Part shown: positions 17,187 through 25,944 of the stretch, one piece after another | How positions within the stretch are numbered: the stretch's first letter is position 1 | How the letters are laid out: each line of letters starts with the position of its first letter | Assembly (NCBI GenBank): GCA_020846975.1 | Contig: JADLCX010000052.1 | Coordinates: 1 to 37,232, forward strand | Origin: Phycisphaerales bacterium | GTDB taxonomy: Bacteria; Planctomycetota; Phycisphaerae; Phycisphaerales; UBA1924 | Length of the DNA stretch: 37,232 nt | Direction of reading: 5' to 3' | Notes under the pieces: model-generated | The model's database searches: none | The model's input: only the letters and a program-made list of their open reading frames with translations | What the model was told of the DNA's origin: nothing | Translations under genes and position numbers: made by a program

Positions 17187-17984
17187 TCACCGGTACGGCT
17201 GCACGACGACGAAGAACGTGTTGATGTTCCAGCCGTTCCCCTCGGCATCGGTCAGGCGAATCACCTGCCGGTAGACGCCGGTCAACTGGACTGGTGTCAG
17301 GTTGTCCGTCGCAAAGTCCGCGCTCTCGATCAGGAAGTTGGGGATGTGGCTGTGGCCGTCCACATCGAACGGCGGAGTCAGGCTGCCGTCGAGCGCGGGG
17401 ATATCGAACGAGGCCGGCATCGAGAACGGATGTCCGTTGTGGAACGTCACCGCCTCGAAATGGATCGGGAACACCGCGTTGGAAATGATGTCGCCGAGGT
17501 CGAAGTCGGGCGAGGAGCCCTGGTCGGTCTCTTCGCCGCACGCCCCCTCCGGGACAAGCAACCACGCCAGGCACGCGCCATGACCATTGCGGAACTGGCT
17601 CAGGCGAAGGTCTCGTCCCTCGAAGAAGCCCGAATCCCGCACACCCCACGCCATCTCGTAGGTGTACGGCCCCTCGTGCGGAGCGCCCGGGCCGACGCCC
17701 AGATCCGGGTGCGGCATGTGTTCCGGACCAGGCAGGATCGCGTTGATCGACTCGAGCAACTCTTCATAGTCGCTGTCCTCATCACCGATCGGGATCGACA
17801 CATAGTGGAAGTCGATCGGCGTCCACTTCGGGCAGTTGAACGAGCGGCAGATTACCTGCGGCCTCAGATTGCCGGGCTGGTAAGGCGGCGGACGGTGGCA
17901 CCTGCGCGGTTGTGTCGGCGCCAGCGCGGCGGCTCCCGCGGCCGCGAGCACGAGCGCGACGGACAACATCACTCGACACTTCAT
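17187..17984 (-). CDS. Secreted protein of unknown function
   Basis: 265 residues. M-K-C-R plus a hydrophobic stretch (M-L-S-V-A-L-V-L-A-A-A-G-A-A-A-L-A, residues 6-22) is a clear signal peptide. The mature part is about 240 residues with six or so cysteines, a Pro-rich start, and a C-terminal region (G-H-S-H-I-P-N-F-L-I, then N-T-F-F-V-V-V) that looks beta-rich. I recognise no family and see no sorting tail or dockerin. The ATG at 17984 has GAGG about 6 nt upstream. The unit has its own promoter-like sequence and terminator, so it is probably monocistronic. Confidence 0.72.
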   Translation of the reverse strand: MKCRVMLSVALVLAAAGAAALAPTQPRRCHRPPPYQPGNLRPQVICRSFNCPKWTPIDFHYVSIPIGDEDSDYEELLESINAILPGPEHMPHPDLGVGPGAPHEGPYTYEMAWGVRDSGFFEGRDLRLSQFRNGHGACLAWLLVPEGACGEETDQGSSPDFDLGDIISNAVFPIHFEAVTFHNGHPFSMPASFDIPALDGSLTPPFDVDGHSHIPNFLIESADFATDNLTPVQLTGVYRQVIRLTDAEGNGWNINTFFVVVQPYR

Positions 17985-18122
17985 CGTGAGCCTCGCTTTC
18001 CTGCGGGGCCGTCGCGCATCGCTCTCTCGTGAACCCTTGCGCCGCGGCTCCGCTACAGCACCCCGCATCTCCCCTCGTGTGTGAGCGAATGGCCATGGCG
18101 CGGGACATCCCGCGCGGCGCGC

Positions 18123-18150
18123 ACTCTACCGCGCGCCCGCCAATCCGCAA
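18123..18150 (-). promoter_or_regulatory. Candidate sigma70 promoter for the 17187-17984 gene
   Basis: Minus-strand TTGCGG (18150-18145), a 16-bp spacer, and TAGAGT (18128-18123). It would give a 5' leader of about 130 nt. The match to consensus is moderate, and the region is GC-rich on both sides. Confidence 0.4.
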
Positions 18151-18290
18151 GGGGGATTTCGCCACGTCTGGGCGTCTTTTCGTGCGTGCGCTCTGCTTCG
18201 ATCAAGATTCTTGATGCGGCTTGTGTTCTTGCGGAGGTTGTTTGGGTCGCAACCCTTGACCGCAGAAGCACTTACGCCATGTTCGGGAAG

Positions 18291-18299
18291 TTATCCACA
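18291..18299 (+). promoter_or_regulatory. Consensus DnaA box upstream of recA
   Basis: TTATCCACA is a perfect match to the bacterial DnaA-binding 9-mer, 16 bp before the recA -35 element. It is a single copy with no AT-rich unwinding region, so it is not an origin. It may be a DnaA regulatory site or chance. Confidence 0.45.
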
Positions 18300-18314
18300 A
18301 TCAAGGTCCAAACA

Positions 18315-18342
18315 TTGACGATTGTTGGGGGTCTGGTATGAT
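18315..18342 (+). promoter_or_regulatory. recA sigma70 promoter with possible overlapping operator
   Basis: -35 TTGACG (18315-18320), a 16-bp spacer, and -10 TATGAT (18337-18342) place the start of transcription near 18349, about 147 nt before the recA ATG. An imperfect inverted repeat, CAAACA-N8-TGTTGG (18309-18328, 5 of 6 pairs), straddles the -35 box. That position would suit an SOS-type repressor. The LexA box of this phylum is not known to me, so the operator is a guess. Confidence 0.7.
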
Positions 18343-18495
18343 CCCTCTTACCGGGCCCGCGACCAGCGCCGCCCCCGGTCGGACAAGTTTGGTGCCTCTC
18401 CTCGGAGTGTGAAACCAAACCCCGCCCCGCGCATGGCCCCCGGAGCGCCTGGCCCCCAACGGCCAGCCACGCCCGGCAGAGAAAGGTGGTTCGTC

Positions 18496-19755
18496 ATGGC
18501 GTCTCGCGCCCCCGTTCCCGCTCCGTCCGCCTCCAGCAACGGCACCTCCCACGCGACAAATGTCCGGGTTGAGGTCAAGCCGGGTTCCGTGAGGCCCCCA
18601 AGCACCCCGCAAATCACGCCGGCTCCCGCCAAGCCTCCGGTCTCGGTCGGCAAGCCTGTGCCCGCGCCCGCCGCGACCGTGGCACCCGCCAAGCCGAGCG
18701 TTCCAGACGCGACTAAGCCCAGCAAGGAGAAGCTCCAGGCCCTCGGCCAGGCGGTTTCGCAGATCGAGAAGGCCTTTGGCAAGGGCTCGATCATGAAGCT
18801 CGACGAGAACGCCTACCTCAACATCCCGGGCATTTCAACGGGCGCAATCTCGCTCGATCTGGCGCTCGGCGGCAAGGGCATTCCCCGCGGCCGCATCGTC
18901 GAGATCTTCGGCCCGGAGTCTTCCGGCAAGACGACCCTCGCCCTGACCGTCGCGGCCCAGGCGCAGAAGAGCAGCGGGGTCGCGGCCTTCATCGATGCCG
19001 AGCACGCCCTCGACCCCTCCTGGGCCCGCAAGATCGGTGTCAACATCGACGACCTGCTGGTCAGCCAGCCCGATTCCGGCGAGCAGGCCCTGGAGATCTG
19101 CGAGTTGCTGGTGCGCTCGAACGCCGTGGACCTCATCATCGTGGACTCGGTCGCGGCCCTGATTCCCAAGGCCGAGATCGAGGGCGAGATGGGCGAGGCT
19201 GTGGTCGGTCTGCAGGCCCGGCTCATGAGCCAGGCCATGCGCAAGCTCACCGGCATCATCGCCCGCAGCAGTTGCACCGTGATCTTCATCAACCAGATCC
19301 GCGAGAAGATCGGCGTGATGTACGGCTCGCCCGAGACCACGCCCGGCGGCCGCGCGTTGAAGTTCTACGCCTCGGTGCGCATCGACATCCGCCGCACCAG
19401 CTCGCTGAAGGAGGGTGAGCTCGCGATCGGCAACCGCGTCCGGGCCCGTGTGGTCAAGAACAAGGTCGCGCCGCCCTTCCGCGATGCCGAGTTCGACATC
19501 ATGTTCGACGAGGGCATCTCGACCGCCGGCGACCTGCTCGACCTCGCGGTGGACGCCAAGGTCATCGACAAGTCGGGCGCGTGGTTCAGCTACGGCGAAG
19601 TCCGCGTCGGTCAGGGCCGCGAGACCAGCAAGAAGTTCCTCAAGGACAACAAGGACCTGTTCGAGGAGGTGCGGCGGAAGGTGCTGGCGGCGAAGGCGAC
19701 CAATGCGCCGGTGGCGGTGAAGGCCGGCGGAGAGGATGAAGAGTCCGAGGATTGA
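18496..19755 (+). CDS. recA: Recombinase RecA with long N-terminal extension
   Basis: The DNA strand-exchange ATPase for homologous recombination and SOS induction. In 419 residues, Walker [10 protein letters not shown] is at 139-147, Walker B is L-I-I-V-D-S, loop L1 is E-G-E-M-G, and L2 includes [12 protein letters not shown]. The C-terminus is acidic (G-E-D-E-E-S-E-D), as usual. Walker A normally begins near residue 66, so this protein carries about 73 extra N-terminal residues rich in Pro, Ala, Val and Lys (repeated A-P-A-K-P), likely disordered. The ATG at 18496 has GGTGGT upstream and is the only ATG before the core. An internal GTG start could give a shorter form. Confidence 0.95.
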   Translation: MASRAPVPAPSASSNGTSHATNVRVEVKPGSVRPPSTPQITPAPAKPPVSVGKPVPAPAATVAPAKPSVPDATKPSKEKLQALGQAVSQIEKAFGKGSIMKLDENAYLNIPGISTGAISLDLALGGKGIPRGRIVEIFGPESSGKTTLALTVAAQAQKSSGVAAFIDAEHALDPSWARKIGVNIDDLLVSQPDSGEQALEICELLVRSNAVDLIIVDSVAALIPKAEIEGEMGEAVVGLQARLMSQAMRKLTGIIARSSCTVIFINQIREKIGVMYGSPETTPGGRALKFYASVRIDIRRTSSLKEGELAIGNRVRARVVKNKVAPPFRDAEFDIMFDEGISTAGDLLDLAVDAKVIDKSGAWFSYGEVRVGQGRETSKKFLKDNKDLFEEVRRKVLAAKATNAPVAVKAGGEDEESED

Positions 19756-19827
19756 TGACCCGTCGGAATCAAGTCGCCTTGCTCCACGTTGCCCTTTCCC
19801 GCCCCCCGACCTACCATCGGGCCTGCC

Positions 19828-19911
19828 GCGGCCGTGGCGGAATTGGCAGACGCGCTAGATTCAGGTTCTAGTGGGTTCACCCCCGTGGAGGTTCGACTCC
19901 TCTCGGCCGCA
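19828..19911 (+). tRNA. tRNA-Leu (CAG anticodon)
   Basis: Acceptor arms GCGGCCG / CGGCCGC pair over 7 bp with discriminator A. The D-arm has GCG...CGC with A-A-T-T-G-G-C-A-G-A. The anticodon stem CTAGA/TCTAG encloses loop TTCAGGT (anticodon CAG, reads CUG). A long variable arm (class II tRNA) is followed by the T-arm GGAGG-TTCGACT-CCTCT. No CCA is encoded. It lies 72 bp after recA and has its own terminator. Confidence 0.96.
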
Positions 19912-19920
19912 TTCAAACCC

Positions 19921-19957
19921 GTCCGGGCGACCAGCGATGGTCGCCCGGACGCGTTTT
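19921..19957 (+). terminator. Intrinsic terminator after tRNA-Leu
   Basis: A perfect 12-bp stem GTCCGGGCGACC / GGTCGCCCGGAC with a 6-nt loop, followed by GCGTTTT. It starts 10 nt after the tRNA and presumably ends transcription of the tRNA (and of recA, if they are read together). Confidence 0.92.
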
Positions 19958-20027
19958 GGGACTGCGCGTGATTCCTTGCCGAACGTTGCGGAGGTCGTAG
20001 GCTTGAACTCCAACGGAGCGGGTTCGG

Positions 20028-21803
20028 ATGCAACGAGCAAGCGGTCGGAATGCCCTGACGAGCACATGGCTCGCGGCGATGGGGGGCGCGGCGGCGACCG
20101 CGTTCGCTCCGTTCTCGCACGCGCAGCAGACGATAAGGACAGTCGCCAAGCTGGGCGATCCGATTCCGGGCTATCCCGGTCGGGTGTTTGATGTGATCGG
20201 GGTTCCGGCGATCAGTTCGTCCGGGCGCGTGGTCTTTGATGCATCGTCGCTCGCGGCGCCGTTCGTGGGAGGCGTGTTTGTCGAGAATGCGGACTTGACG
20301 CCGCGGTTGTTGATCAACGCGGGCGAACCCGCGCCCGGTATCGCCGGTGCGACGATTTGGGATTCGAGCTTCGGGGGTCTTAACGAGGTCGGCCAGGTCG
20401 TGTTTACGGCGGTGCTGCAGGGCGTCAGCGCGAACCATCGTGCGATCTACGTCGGAACCCCCGAAAATGTGCGGTTATTGGTACGAGCAGGGCAAGCGTG
20501 GCCGGCTCCGGAAGTCGGTAGTTTCGGTTCGCTCGGCGCAGATCCGTTCCGCGGACCTGTTCCGATGATTGACGGGGCAGGTATGGTGCTGTTTCGGGAC
20601 GCGGACAACGCGCAGGGATCAACCGGACTCTGGACCGCGAGGTTGATCGATGATGTGCCCGTTCTGGGCCTGGTTGCGCGTGGCGGTGCGCCGGCACCGG
20701 GAGTTCCTGGCGCCAGGTTCTGGCAACCAATCGGCACGGCCTTTGAATATGGCACGGGGAGGCTCTCACCCAGCGGGCAGGTTGTGTTTGGCAGCCACCT
20801 TTACGCCGTCGGTGGGGGCTGGGCAACTCCACGGACGGGCGTGTGGTTGGGATCGACTTCCGAGCCGCAGTTGGTGATTGCGAGCGGGATGGATGCGCCC
20901 GGCACGTCTGGCGCCAGTTTGCAGGAAATCCAACCGGCGGTGGCGTCGAACGCGGCCGGGCAGATCGCGATCTGGTCAACGCTCTCGGGCGCTGGTGTGA
21001 CGACGGAGAACGACGAGGGTGTGTGGGCGGGTGTTCCCGCGGGCCTGCGCTTGGTGGCACGGGCAGGGGACATTGCGCCGGGCGTGGGCGGCGCACGGTT
21101 CTCTCAGTTTCGGCCGCTGTCTTTGAGTGGTCAAGGCCGCGTCGCGTTTGTGGGGGTATTGACGGGATCGGGAGTGACGGTGGAGAACAACACCGGTATC
21201 TGGTCCGAAGCGACCGGCGGGCTTCGCCTCGTGGCACGTCAAGCGGCCGCTGCGCCGGGGCCTTCCGGGCGTTTCTTCGAGTCGCTGCATCCTCACCATC
21301 CGTCGATCAACTCGCTGGGGCACACGGTTTTTCAGGCTCGCACGTACGACATGTTCGGCGAGTATTCCGGCCGCGGCGTGTGGGCGACCGACCTGCAAGG
21401 CAACCTGTTCGGCGTGGCCGTGTCCGGCGGAGTGTTTGATATCGAGCCAAGCCCCGATGTGGGCGACTTCCGAGTCGTGGTCGAGGCCGAATCCTGGTTT
21501 GGAACCGGTTGCCAGGATGGACTGCCGAGCGGCCTCAACGACCGGGGAGAGCTGGTCCTCCGCGTCTCGTACTTGGGACCGGCCGGGACTTCGGACGGGA
21601 GCGGAACAGGAGTATTTGTCGTCACGCTTCCGCGTTGCCGAGCGGACTTCAACGGAGTCGGAGGCGTCACGCTGCAGGACATCTTTGACTTCCTCGGTGC
21701 CTGGTTCGGCTTTGATCCGAGGTCGGATTACAACGGGGATGGCGACACATCTCTCCAGGACCTGTTCGACTTTCTGGCTCTGTGGTTTGCCGGGTGTCCG
21801 TGA
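20028..21803 (+). CDS. Secreted repeat protein with C-terminal dockerin-like domain
   Basis: 591 residues. Signal peptide (A-A-M-G-G-A-A-A-T-A-F-A, cut near S-H-A-Q, residue 33). The body has about seven repeats of roughly 65 residues, each with a G-x-P-A-P-G element and an N-x-x-G-Q-V-V-F or S-G-R-V-V-F strand, the choice-of-anchor tandem-repeat type found in planctomycete exoproteins. The last about 55 residues hold two dockerin-like helices: A-D-F-N-G-V-G-G-V-T-L-Q-D-I-F-D-F-L-G-A-W-F, then Y-N-G-D-G-D-T-S-L-Q-D-L-F-D-F-L, ending G-C-P. The same ending occurs in the protein at 34031. This points to a shared surface-anchoring or sorting route. Ligand and partner are unknown. The upstream ATG is in frame, although the Shine-Dalgarno is weak. 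Confidence 0.85.
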   Translation: MQRASGRNALTSTWLAAMGGAAATAFAPFSHAQQTIRTVAKLGDPIPGYPGRVFDVIGVPAISSSGRVVFDASSLAAPFVGGVFVENADLTPRLLINAGEPAPGIAGATIWDSSFGGLNEVGQVVFTAVLQGVSANHRAIYVGTPENVRLLVRAGQAWPAPEVGSFGSLGADPFRGPVPMIDGAGMVLFRDADNAQGSTGLWTARLIDDVPVLGLVARGGAPAPGVPGARFWQPIGTAFEYGTGRLSPSGQVVFGSHLYAVGGGWATPRTGVWLGSTSEPQLVIASGMDAPGTSGASLQEIQPAVASNAAGQIAIWSTLSGAGVTTENDEGVWAGVPAGLRLVARAGDIAPGVGGARFSQFRPLSLSGQGRVAFVGVLTGSGVTVENNTGIWSEATGGLRLVARQAAAAPGPSGRFFESLHPHHPSINSLGHTVFQARTYDMFGEYSGRGVWATDLQGNLFGVAVSGGVFDIEPSPDVGDFRVVVEAESWFGTGCQDGLPSGLNDRGELVLRVSYLGPAGTSDGSGTGVFVVTLPRCRADFNGVGGVTLQDIFDFLGAWFGFDPRSDYNGDGDTSLQDLFDFLALWFAGCP

Positions 21804-21862
21804 CGCGTCGCGCTCCCGGACCGGATGGCTCACGGTAACGCTCAAGCTGGTACGATGGGCGC

Positions 21863-22888
21863 GTGGCGCTTGTCTATTGCGGTATCGACGAAGCCGGTTA
21901 CGGCCCGTTGCTCGGGCCGCTGTGCGTAGGCGCGAGTATTTTCAAGGTGGACGACTGGTGCGAGGGCGACGAGGCGCCGGATCTGTGGCGAGTTCTGAAG
22001 CAGGGGGTCTGCCGCGCGTCCAACGACCGGCAGCGCCGGATCGCGATCGACGACTCCAAGAAGCTGAAGCTGGCCAACGGCTCGACGACGCGGCACCCGC
22101 TGCACCACCTGGAGCGGGGCGTTCTGGCGTGTCTGGCGGTGTGCGAAGAGCAGGAAGAGGAGGCTGCACCGGTTTCGGACATCGCGTTCTTGCGCTCGAT
22201 GTCGGTCTCGGACGCTTGCGAAGCGTGGTACCAGGGGCCGCCGCGGGCGATGCCGCTGAGTTTCACGCCGGGGGAGATCGCGATCGCGGCCAACACATTG
22301 CGTGTCGCGCTGCTGTGGGCGGGCGTGCGGCTGCTGGGGATGCGTGCCGAGGCGGTGACGGAGGCGGCGTTCAACCAGATCGCGGAGGCCGCGCAGACGA
22401 AGGCCGCGGTGACCGAGTCGGTGATCGCGCGGTATCTGTCGGAGGTGTGGGAGAGGTTTGCGTGTGCCGAGGATGAACGGTCGGGCGTACGCGTGGTGTG
22501 CGACCGGCAGGGCGGGCGGGTGCAGTACGCCCAGAGCCTGTCGCGGATGTTCCCCGAGGCGGTCGTGACGGTCGTGGGCGAGACGACGTCGCAGAGCGTG
22601 TACGACATCGCGGGAGTGGGGGGGGTGAGAAGTGATGGACGCGCGCGGCGGATGCGCGTGAGCTTCAGGGTCGAGGCGGAGGCGGCGCACCTGCCCGTCG
22701 CGCTGGCGAGCATGCTCGCCAAGCTCACGCGCGAACTGATGATGGCGAGGTTCAACCTGTACTGGTGCGGGCGCATCCCGGAGTTGAAGCCGACGGCGGG
22801 GTACGCGCTGGATGCGCGGCGGTGGCTGAACGATGTCCGGGAGTTCATCACGGCCGACGAGCGGCGCTCGCTGGTGAGGAGGGCGTGA
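21863..22888 (+). CDS. Divergent RNase HII-like protein
   Basis: 341 residues starting with Y-C-G-I-D-E-A-G-Y-G-P-L-L-G-P, the metal-binding D-E-A-G-(R)-G-P motif of RNase HII/HIII (Asp9, Glu10). A later C-D-R-Q-G-G-R (Asp214) and E-A-E-A-A-H...A-S-M-L-A-K-L-T-R-E (Glu271/Glu273) match the remaining active-site strand and the A-S-I-x-A-K-V-T-R-D helix. It is much longer than RNase HII (about 200 aa) because of an internal helical insertion (about residues 60-200). It may remove RNA from RNA-DNA hybrids, but activity is inferred. The start is GTG. The stop overlaps the candidate ribD start by 4 bp, so it is coupled to ribD. Confidence 0.75.
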   Translation: MALVYCGIDEAGYGPLLGPLCVGASIFKVDDWCEGDEAPDLWRVLKQGVCRASNDRQRRIAIDDSKKLKLANGSTTRHPLHHLERGVLACLAVCEEQEEEAAPVSDIAFLRSMSVSDACEAWYQGPPRAMPLSFTPGEIAIAANTLRVALLWAGVRLLGMRAEAVTEAAFNQIAEAAQTKAAVTESVIARYLSEVWERFACAEDERSGVRVVCDRQGGRVQYAQSLSRMFPEAVVTVVGETTSQSVYDIAGVGGVRSDGRARRMRVSFRVEAEAAHLPVALASMLAKLTRELMMARFNLYWCGRIPELKPTAGYALDARRWLNDVREFITADERRSLVRRA

Positions 22889-22893
22889 ACAGC

Positions 22894-24060
22894 GTGAGCG
22901 AGGCCCGCGAGATGCTTGACTTGGCGGCGCGATTGGCGCTGCGCGCGGCGGGGGATGTCGAGCCCAACCCGCTTGTCGGGGCAGTGATCGTCCGAGCGGG
23001 CCATGGACCGGCGGAAGGTCGCATCATCGGCATGGGCCATCATCAGGCGTTCGGCGACAAGCACGCGGAGGTGGAAGCGCTCGAGGATTGTGCGCGCCGC
23101 GGCGGTGATCCGGCGGGTGCGACTGTGTACGTCACGCTCGAGCCGTGCAACCATCAGGGCAAGCAGCCTCCATGCACCGACGCGCTCGTCCGGGCTCGCG
23201 TCGGGCGCGTGGTCTTCGCGCGGCAGGATCCCAACCCGGCCGCGGCCGGCGGGCAGGAGCGTTTGCAGCAGGCCGGCATCGAGTGCGTGCTCGACGAATC
23301 GAGCCGACTGGCCGTCTGCATCAGTGACCCGTTCGTGAAGCGGGTGACGACCGGGCTTCCGTGGGTGATCGCCAAGTGGGCCCAGACCATCGACGGCTGG
23401 ATCGCGACGCGTGCGGGAGAGAGCAAGTGGATCAGCGGCCCCGCCTCCCGCGCACGGGTGCACCGGATCCGCGGGCGCGTCGATGCGGTCGTGACAGCGA
23501 TCGGGACGGTTCTGGCGGATGATCCCATGCTCACCGCGAGGCTTGGTCGTCCTCCGAGGCGGGTTGCGAAGCGCGTGATCATCGATCCACAGCTTGAGAC
23601 CCCGCTCGAATCGCGGCTCGTGCAAACGGCCCGGTTGTCGCCGGTGCTGATCGCCACCACGCAGGCCGCGCTGGTGCGGCGGGGCGCGGCGGCGCGCAAT
23701 CTCGCGGCGGCCGGGGTCGAGGTGCTGGCCGCCGCGACGGATGGAGCGATCCCTGTGGCCGAACTTCTGAAGCATCTTGCGCGGGAACACCAGGCCACCA
23801 ACGTGCTGATCGAGGCCGGCGCGGGCCTGCTGGGCCGGCTGTTCGAGGCCGATCTGGTGGATGAAGCGCTGGTGTTCATCGCGCCGAAGGTGCTGGCGGA
23901 TCCAGAGGCGGTGCCCGTCGCACGCGGGCGGGAGCTTCAGAAACTGGCCGATGCAAGGCTGTTCAAGGTCGGGCGAGTGAAGCAGTTGGGTGATGACGTG
24001 ATGTTGCGATACTTCCGCCAGCGTGGGGCCGCGATCGCGGCGGCTGCGGTCGCGGGATGA
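22894..24060 (+). CDS. ribD: Bifunctional diaminohydroxyphosphoribosylaminopyrimidine deaminase / reductase RibD
   Basis: Carries out the second and third steps of riboflavin synthesis. The deaminase domain has P-N-P-L-V-G-A-V-I-V, zinc ligands H-A-E and E-P-C-N-H-Q-G-K-Q-P-P-C. The reductase domain begins at W-V-I-A-K-W-A-Q-T-I-D-G-W and includes K-W-I-S-G-P and the late E-A-G-A-G-L-L. Size (388 aa) is normal. The best start is the GTG at 22894, 11 nt after AGGAGG. A GTG at 22885 overlapping the preceding TGA is the alternative but is too close to that Shine-Dalgarno. It is co-transcribed with the RNase HII-like gene, while ribF is at 7058. Confidence 0.92.
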   Translation: MSEAREMLDLAARLALRAAGDVEPNPLVGAVIVRAGHGPAEGRIIGMGHHQAFGDKHAEVEALEDCARRGGDPAGATVYVTLEPCNHQGKQPPCTDALVRARVGRVVFARQDPNPAAAGGQERLQQAGIECVLDESSRLAVCISDPFVKRVTTGLPWVIAKWAQTIDGWIATRAGESKWISGPASRARVHRIRGRVDAVVTAIGTVLADDPMLTARLGRPPRRVAKRVIIDPQLETPLESRLVQTARLSPVLIATTQAALVRRGAAARNLAAAGVEVLAAATDGAIPVAELLKHLAREHQATNVLIEAGAGLLGRLFEADLVDEALVFIAPKVLADPEAVPVARGRELQKLADARLFKVGRVKQLGDDVMLRYFRQRGAAIAAAAVAG

Positions 24061-24191
24061 GCGCAGGGTAACGAGCGTGTGTTCCGTTTTGGCGCACGAT
24101 GTGGGACGTTTGAAGCCGGATTCCGCTTGAGGGAAGGGATGGTGAGGCCGAGACCGCGCCCCGTCGAGGTCGCAACAAGCAGGAGCGAGGC

Positions 24192-25943
24192 ATGTTTCTC
24201 CCGCAGGCACGCCAGGGTGTGATGATTCGTCTGGCCGCGTCGGCGCCCGTGCAGGGGGCGCAGCGTGCGAGAAAGTCCGGTCCGGCGGGCGCACCGGTAC
24301 TGTGTGTCGGGCAGACCACTTTCCGTGTGCGTCCGCTCCTTCCATCGAGCGTCGTCGCCCGCGCGAGCAAGCAGGCGGCAGCTCGCGGGGCGGGGGCCAG
24401 GATGAAGTCAGCGGACCGAAGGCAATGGGTTCTGGCGGATCCCGCCTCGGACAATGAAGAGACCCACCCGTGGGACCTCGCCCACGCCGCGGCCGATGAA
24501 CTCGGGAGCCGAGCGGACTTCACCGAGCCCGACCTGCTTCAGCGCTGGGAGACGGGCGTGAGCGAGCGCGGGTCGGCGGCCAAGCCGCGGGCCGGGCAGT
24601 CGTCGAAGGTCAAAACAGCGGTCAAGAGCGGAGCTTCAGGTTCGCAGGATCCCGACGGGTTCTGGCCTTCGCACCCGGACTTCGCGTGGCATCTCGGCAC
24701 GAGCCAACTCGATCGTGCGAGCAAGCACGCGGAGATGTTGCCCGCACCCACGATCGTGCACCTTGATACGGGTTATGACCCGCGCCATCTCAACAAGCCG
24801 CCGCACGTCCTTCGCGAGCATGAGTGGGATGTTCTGAACAAGCGGAACGATGCGACGGATCCATTCAACGATGGGCTTGGCAACCAGCCCGGTCACGGCA
24901 CGGGCACCATCGGCATCCTCGCGGGCGGTGTGGTTGCGCGCACGCCCGACGGCAAGCCCTTCGGTCGGCCGCTGGGTGGCGCGGCCCATGCCAACATCAT
25001 CCCGGTACGGATCAGCGACTCGGTGATTCATCTGTGGACGAGCACGATGGGAGCGGGGCTGGAGTATGTGAACGCGCTGTGGCGCGGCGGTGTGCCGGTC
25101 GATGTGGTGTCGATCAGCATGGGCGGTTTTCCGACGCAGACCTGGGCCGATGAGGTGGCGAGGTTGTGCGCGGCGGGCATCGTGGTCGTGGCCGCGGCGG
25201 GCAACCGAGTCGGTCCGCTCCCGCCGTACCAGATGGTGTGGCCGGCACGCTTCCCGCAGGTGATCGCGGCGGTAGGCGTCACCGCGGACGAAGAACCCTA
25301 CAAATCCGGACTGGCGTTCTGGAAGATGGAGGGCTGTACCGGTCCGCGCGAAGACATGAGGCACGCGTTGGCGGCCTACACGCCGAACATCCCGTGGGCG
25401 CGATGGGGATCGCGAACGATCATCGATCTGGATGGCGGTGGCACGTCTTCGGCCACGCCGCAGATCGCCGCCGCGGCCGCACACTACGCCTCGGTGCATC
25501 GGGCCGCGCTCTCGACGCTGAGCGGGCCGGCGCGAGTAGAAGCGATTCGCTCGGCGCTGTTCCGGTCGGCCAAGGCAGCGGCGCTCGACAGCGTTGGACG
25601 GGGCATTCTGCGTGCTGATGATGCGCTGGACGTTCCGGTTGTGCGGGCGTCTCGCGCTCCCAGGGCCTCGGAGGCGTCGTCGTCGATCAGGCCATTCCGC
25701 TGGCCGCTGGTCGATGATCTGTTCGCGGACGCCGGCCGACGCGCGGGCATGTTTGCGCTGGAAACGCTTCAGGTCGTCGAGTCTGCCCGGCCGCTGATCG
25801 AGATGCACCAGCGCTTGGAACGATCAACAGGCGCGGCACGGCGCAAGAAGTCCCGTGAGCTCGGCGGCGTGCTGTCGGTGTACCCCGGTTCATCGAGGAC
25901 GCTTCGCCGGTTTCTGGCATCGCGGTACCGGCTGACCAAGTGA
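24192..25943 (+). CDS. Subtilisin-like serine protease (S8 family)
   Basis: 583 residues with the full subtilase triad: Asp192 in V-H-L-D-T-G, His235 in G-H-G-T-G-T, Ser419 in G-G-G-T-S-S-A-T-P, plus the oxyanion Asn in A-A-A-G-N-R-V. The first about 150 residues are basic and low-complexity with no convincing signal peptide, and about 120 residues follow the catalytic domain. The missing export signal suggests a cytoplasmic or non-classically exported protease, or one that takes part in a contact-dependent system, but no partner gene is adjacent. The ATG at 24192 has AGGAGCG upstream. The gene converges with the YgfZ-like gene, with 1 bp between the stop codons. Confidence 0.88.
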   Translation: MFLPQARQGVMIRLAASAPVQGAQRARKSGPAGAPVLCVGQTTFRVRPLLPSSVVARASKQAAARGAGARMKSADRRQWVLADPASDNEETHPWDLAHAAADELGSRADFTEPDLLQRWETGVSERGSAAKPRAGQSSKVKTAVKSGASGSQDPDGFWPSHPDFAWHLGTSQLDRASKHAEMLPAPTIVHLDTGYDPRHLNKPPHVLREHEWDVLNKRNDATDPFNDGLGNQPGHGTGTIGILAGGVVARTPDGKPFGRPLGGAAHANIIPVRISDSVIHLWTSTMGAGLEYVNALWRGGVPVDVVSISMGGFPTQTWADEVARLCAAGIVVVAAAGNRVGPLPPYQMVWPARFPQVIAAVGVTADEEPYKSGLAFWKMEGCTGPREDMRHALAAYTPNIPWARWGSRTIIDLDGGGTSSATPQIAAAAAHYASVHRAALSTLSGPARVEAIRSALFRSAKAAALDSVGRGILRADDALDVPVVRASRAPRASEASSSIRPFRWPLVDDLFADAGRRAGMFALETLQVVESARPLIEMHQRLERSTGAARRKKSRELGGVLSVYPGSSRTLRRFLASRYRLTK

Positions 25944-25944
25944 A

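Noticed and set aside
15336..18032. Open frame of about 900 codons antisense to the carboxylase and secreted-protein genes
   Set aside because: Runs across two real genes and a terminator. It lacks a recognisable fold and is explained by scarce stop codons at high GC.
18291..18299. Replication origin
   Set aside because: Only one DnaA box, no AT-rich region, and no dnaA or dnaN nearby.
21898..24345. Long minus-strand frame over the RNase HII-like gene and ribD
   Set aside because: Shadow frame. Both plus-strand genes have clear motifs and coupled starts.
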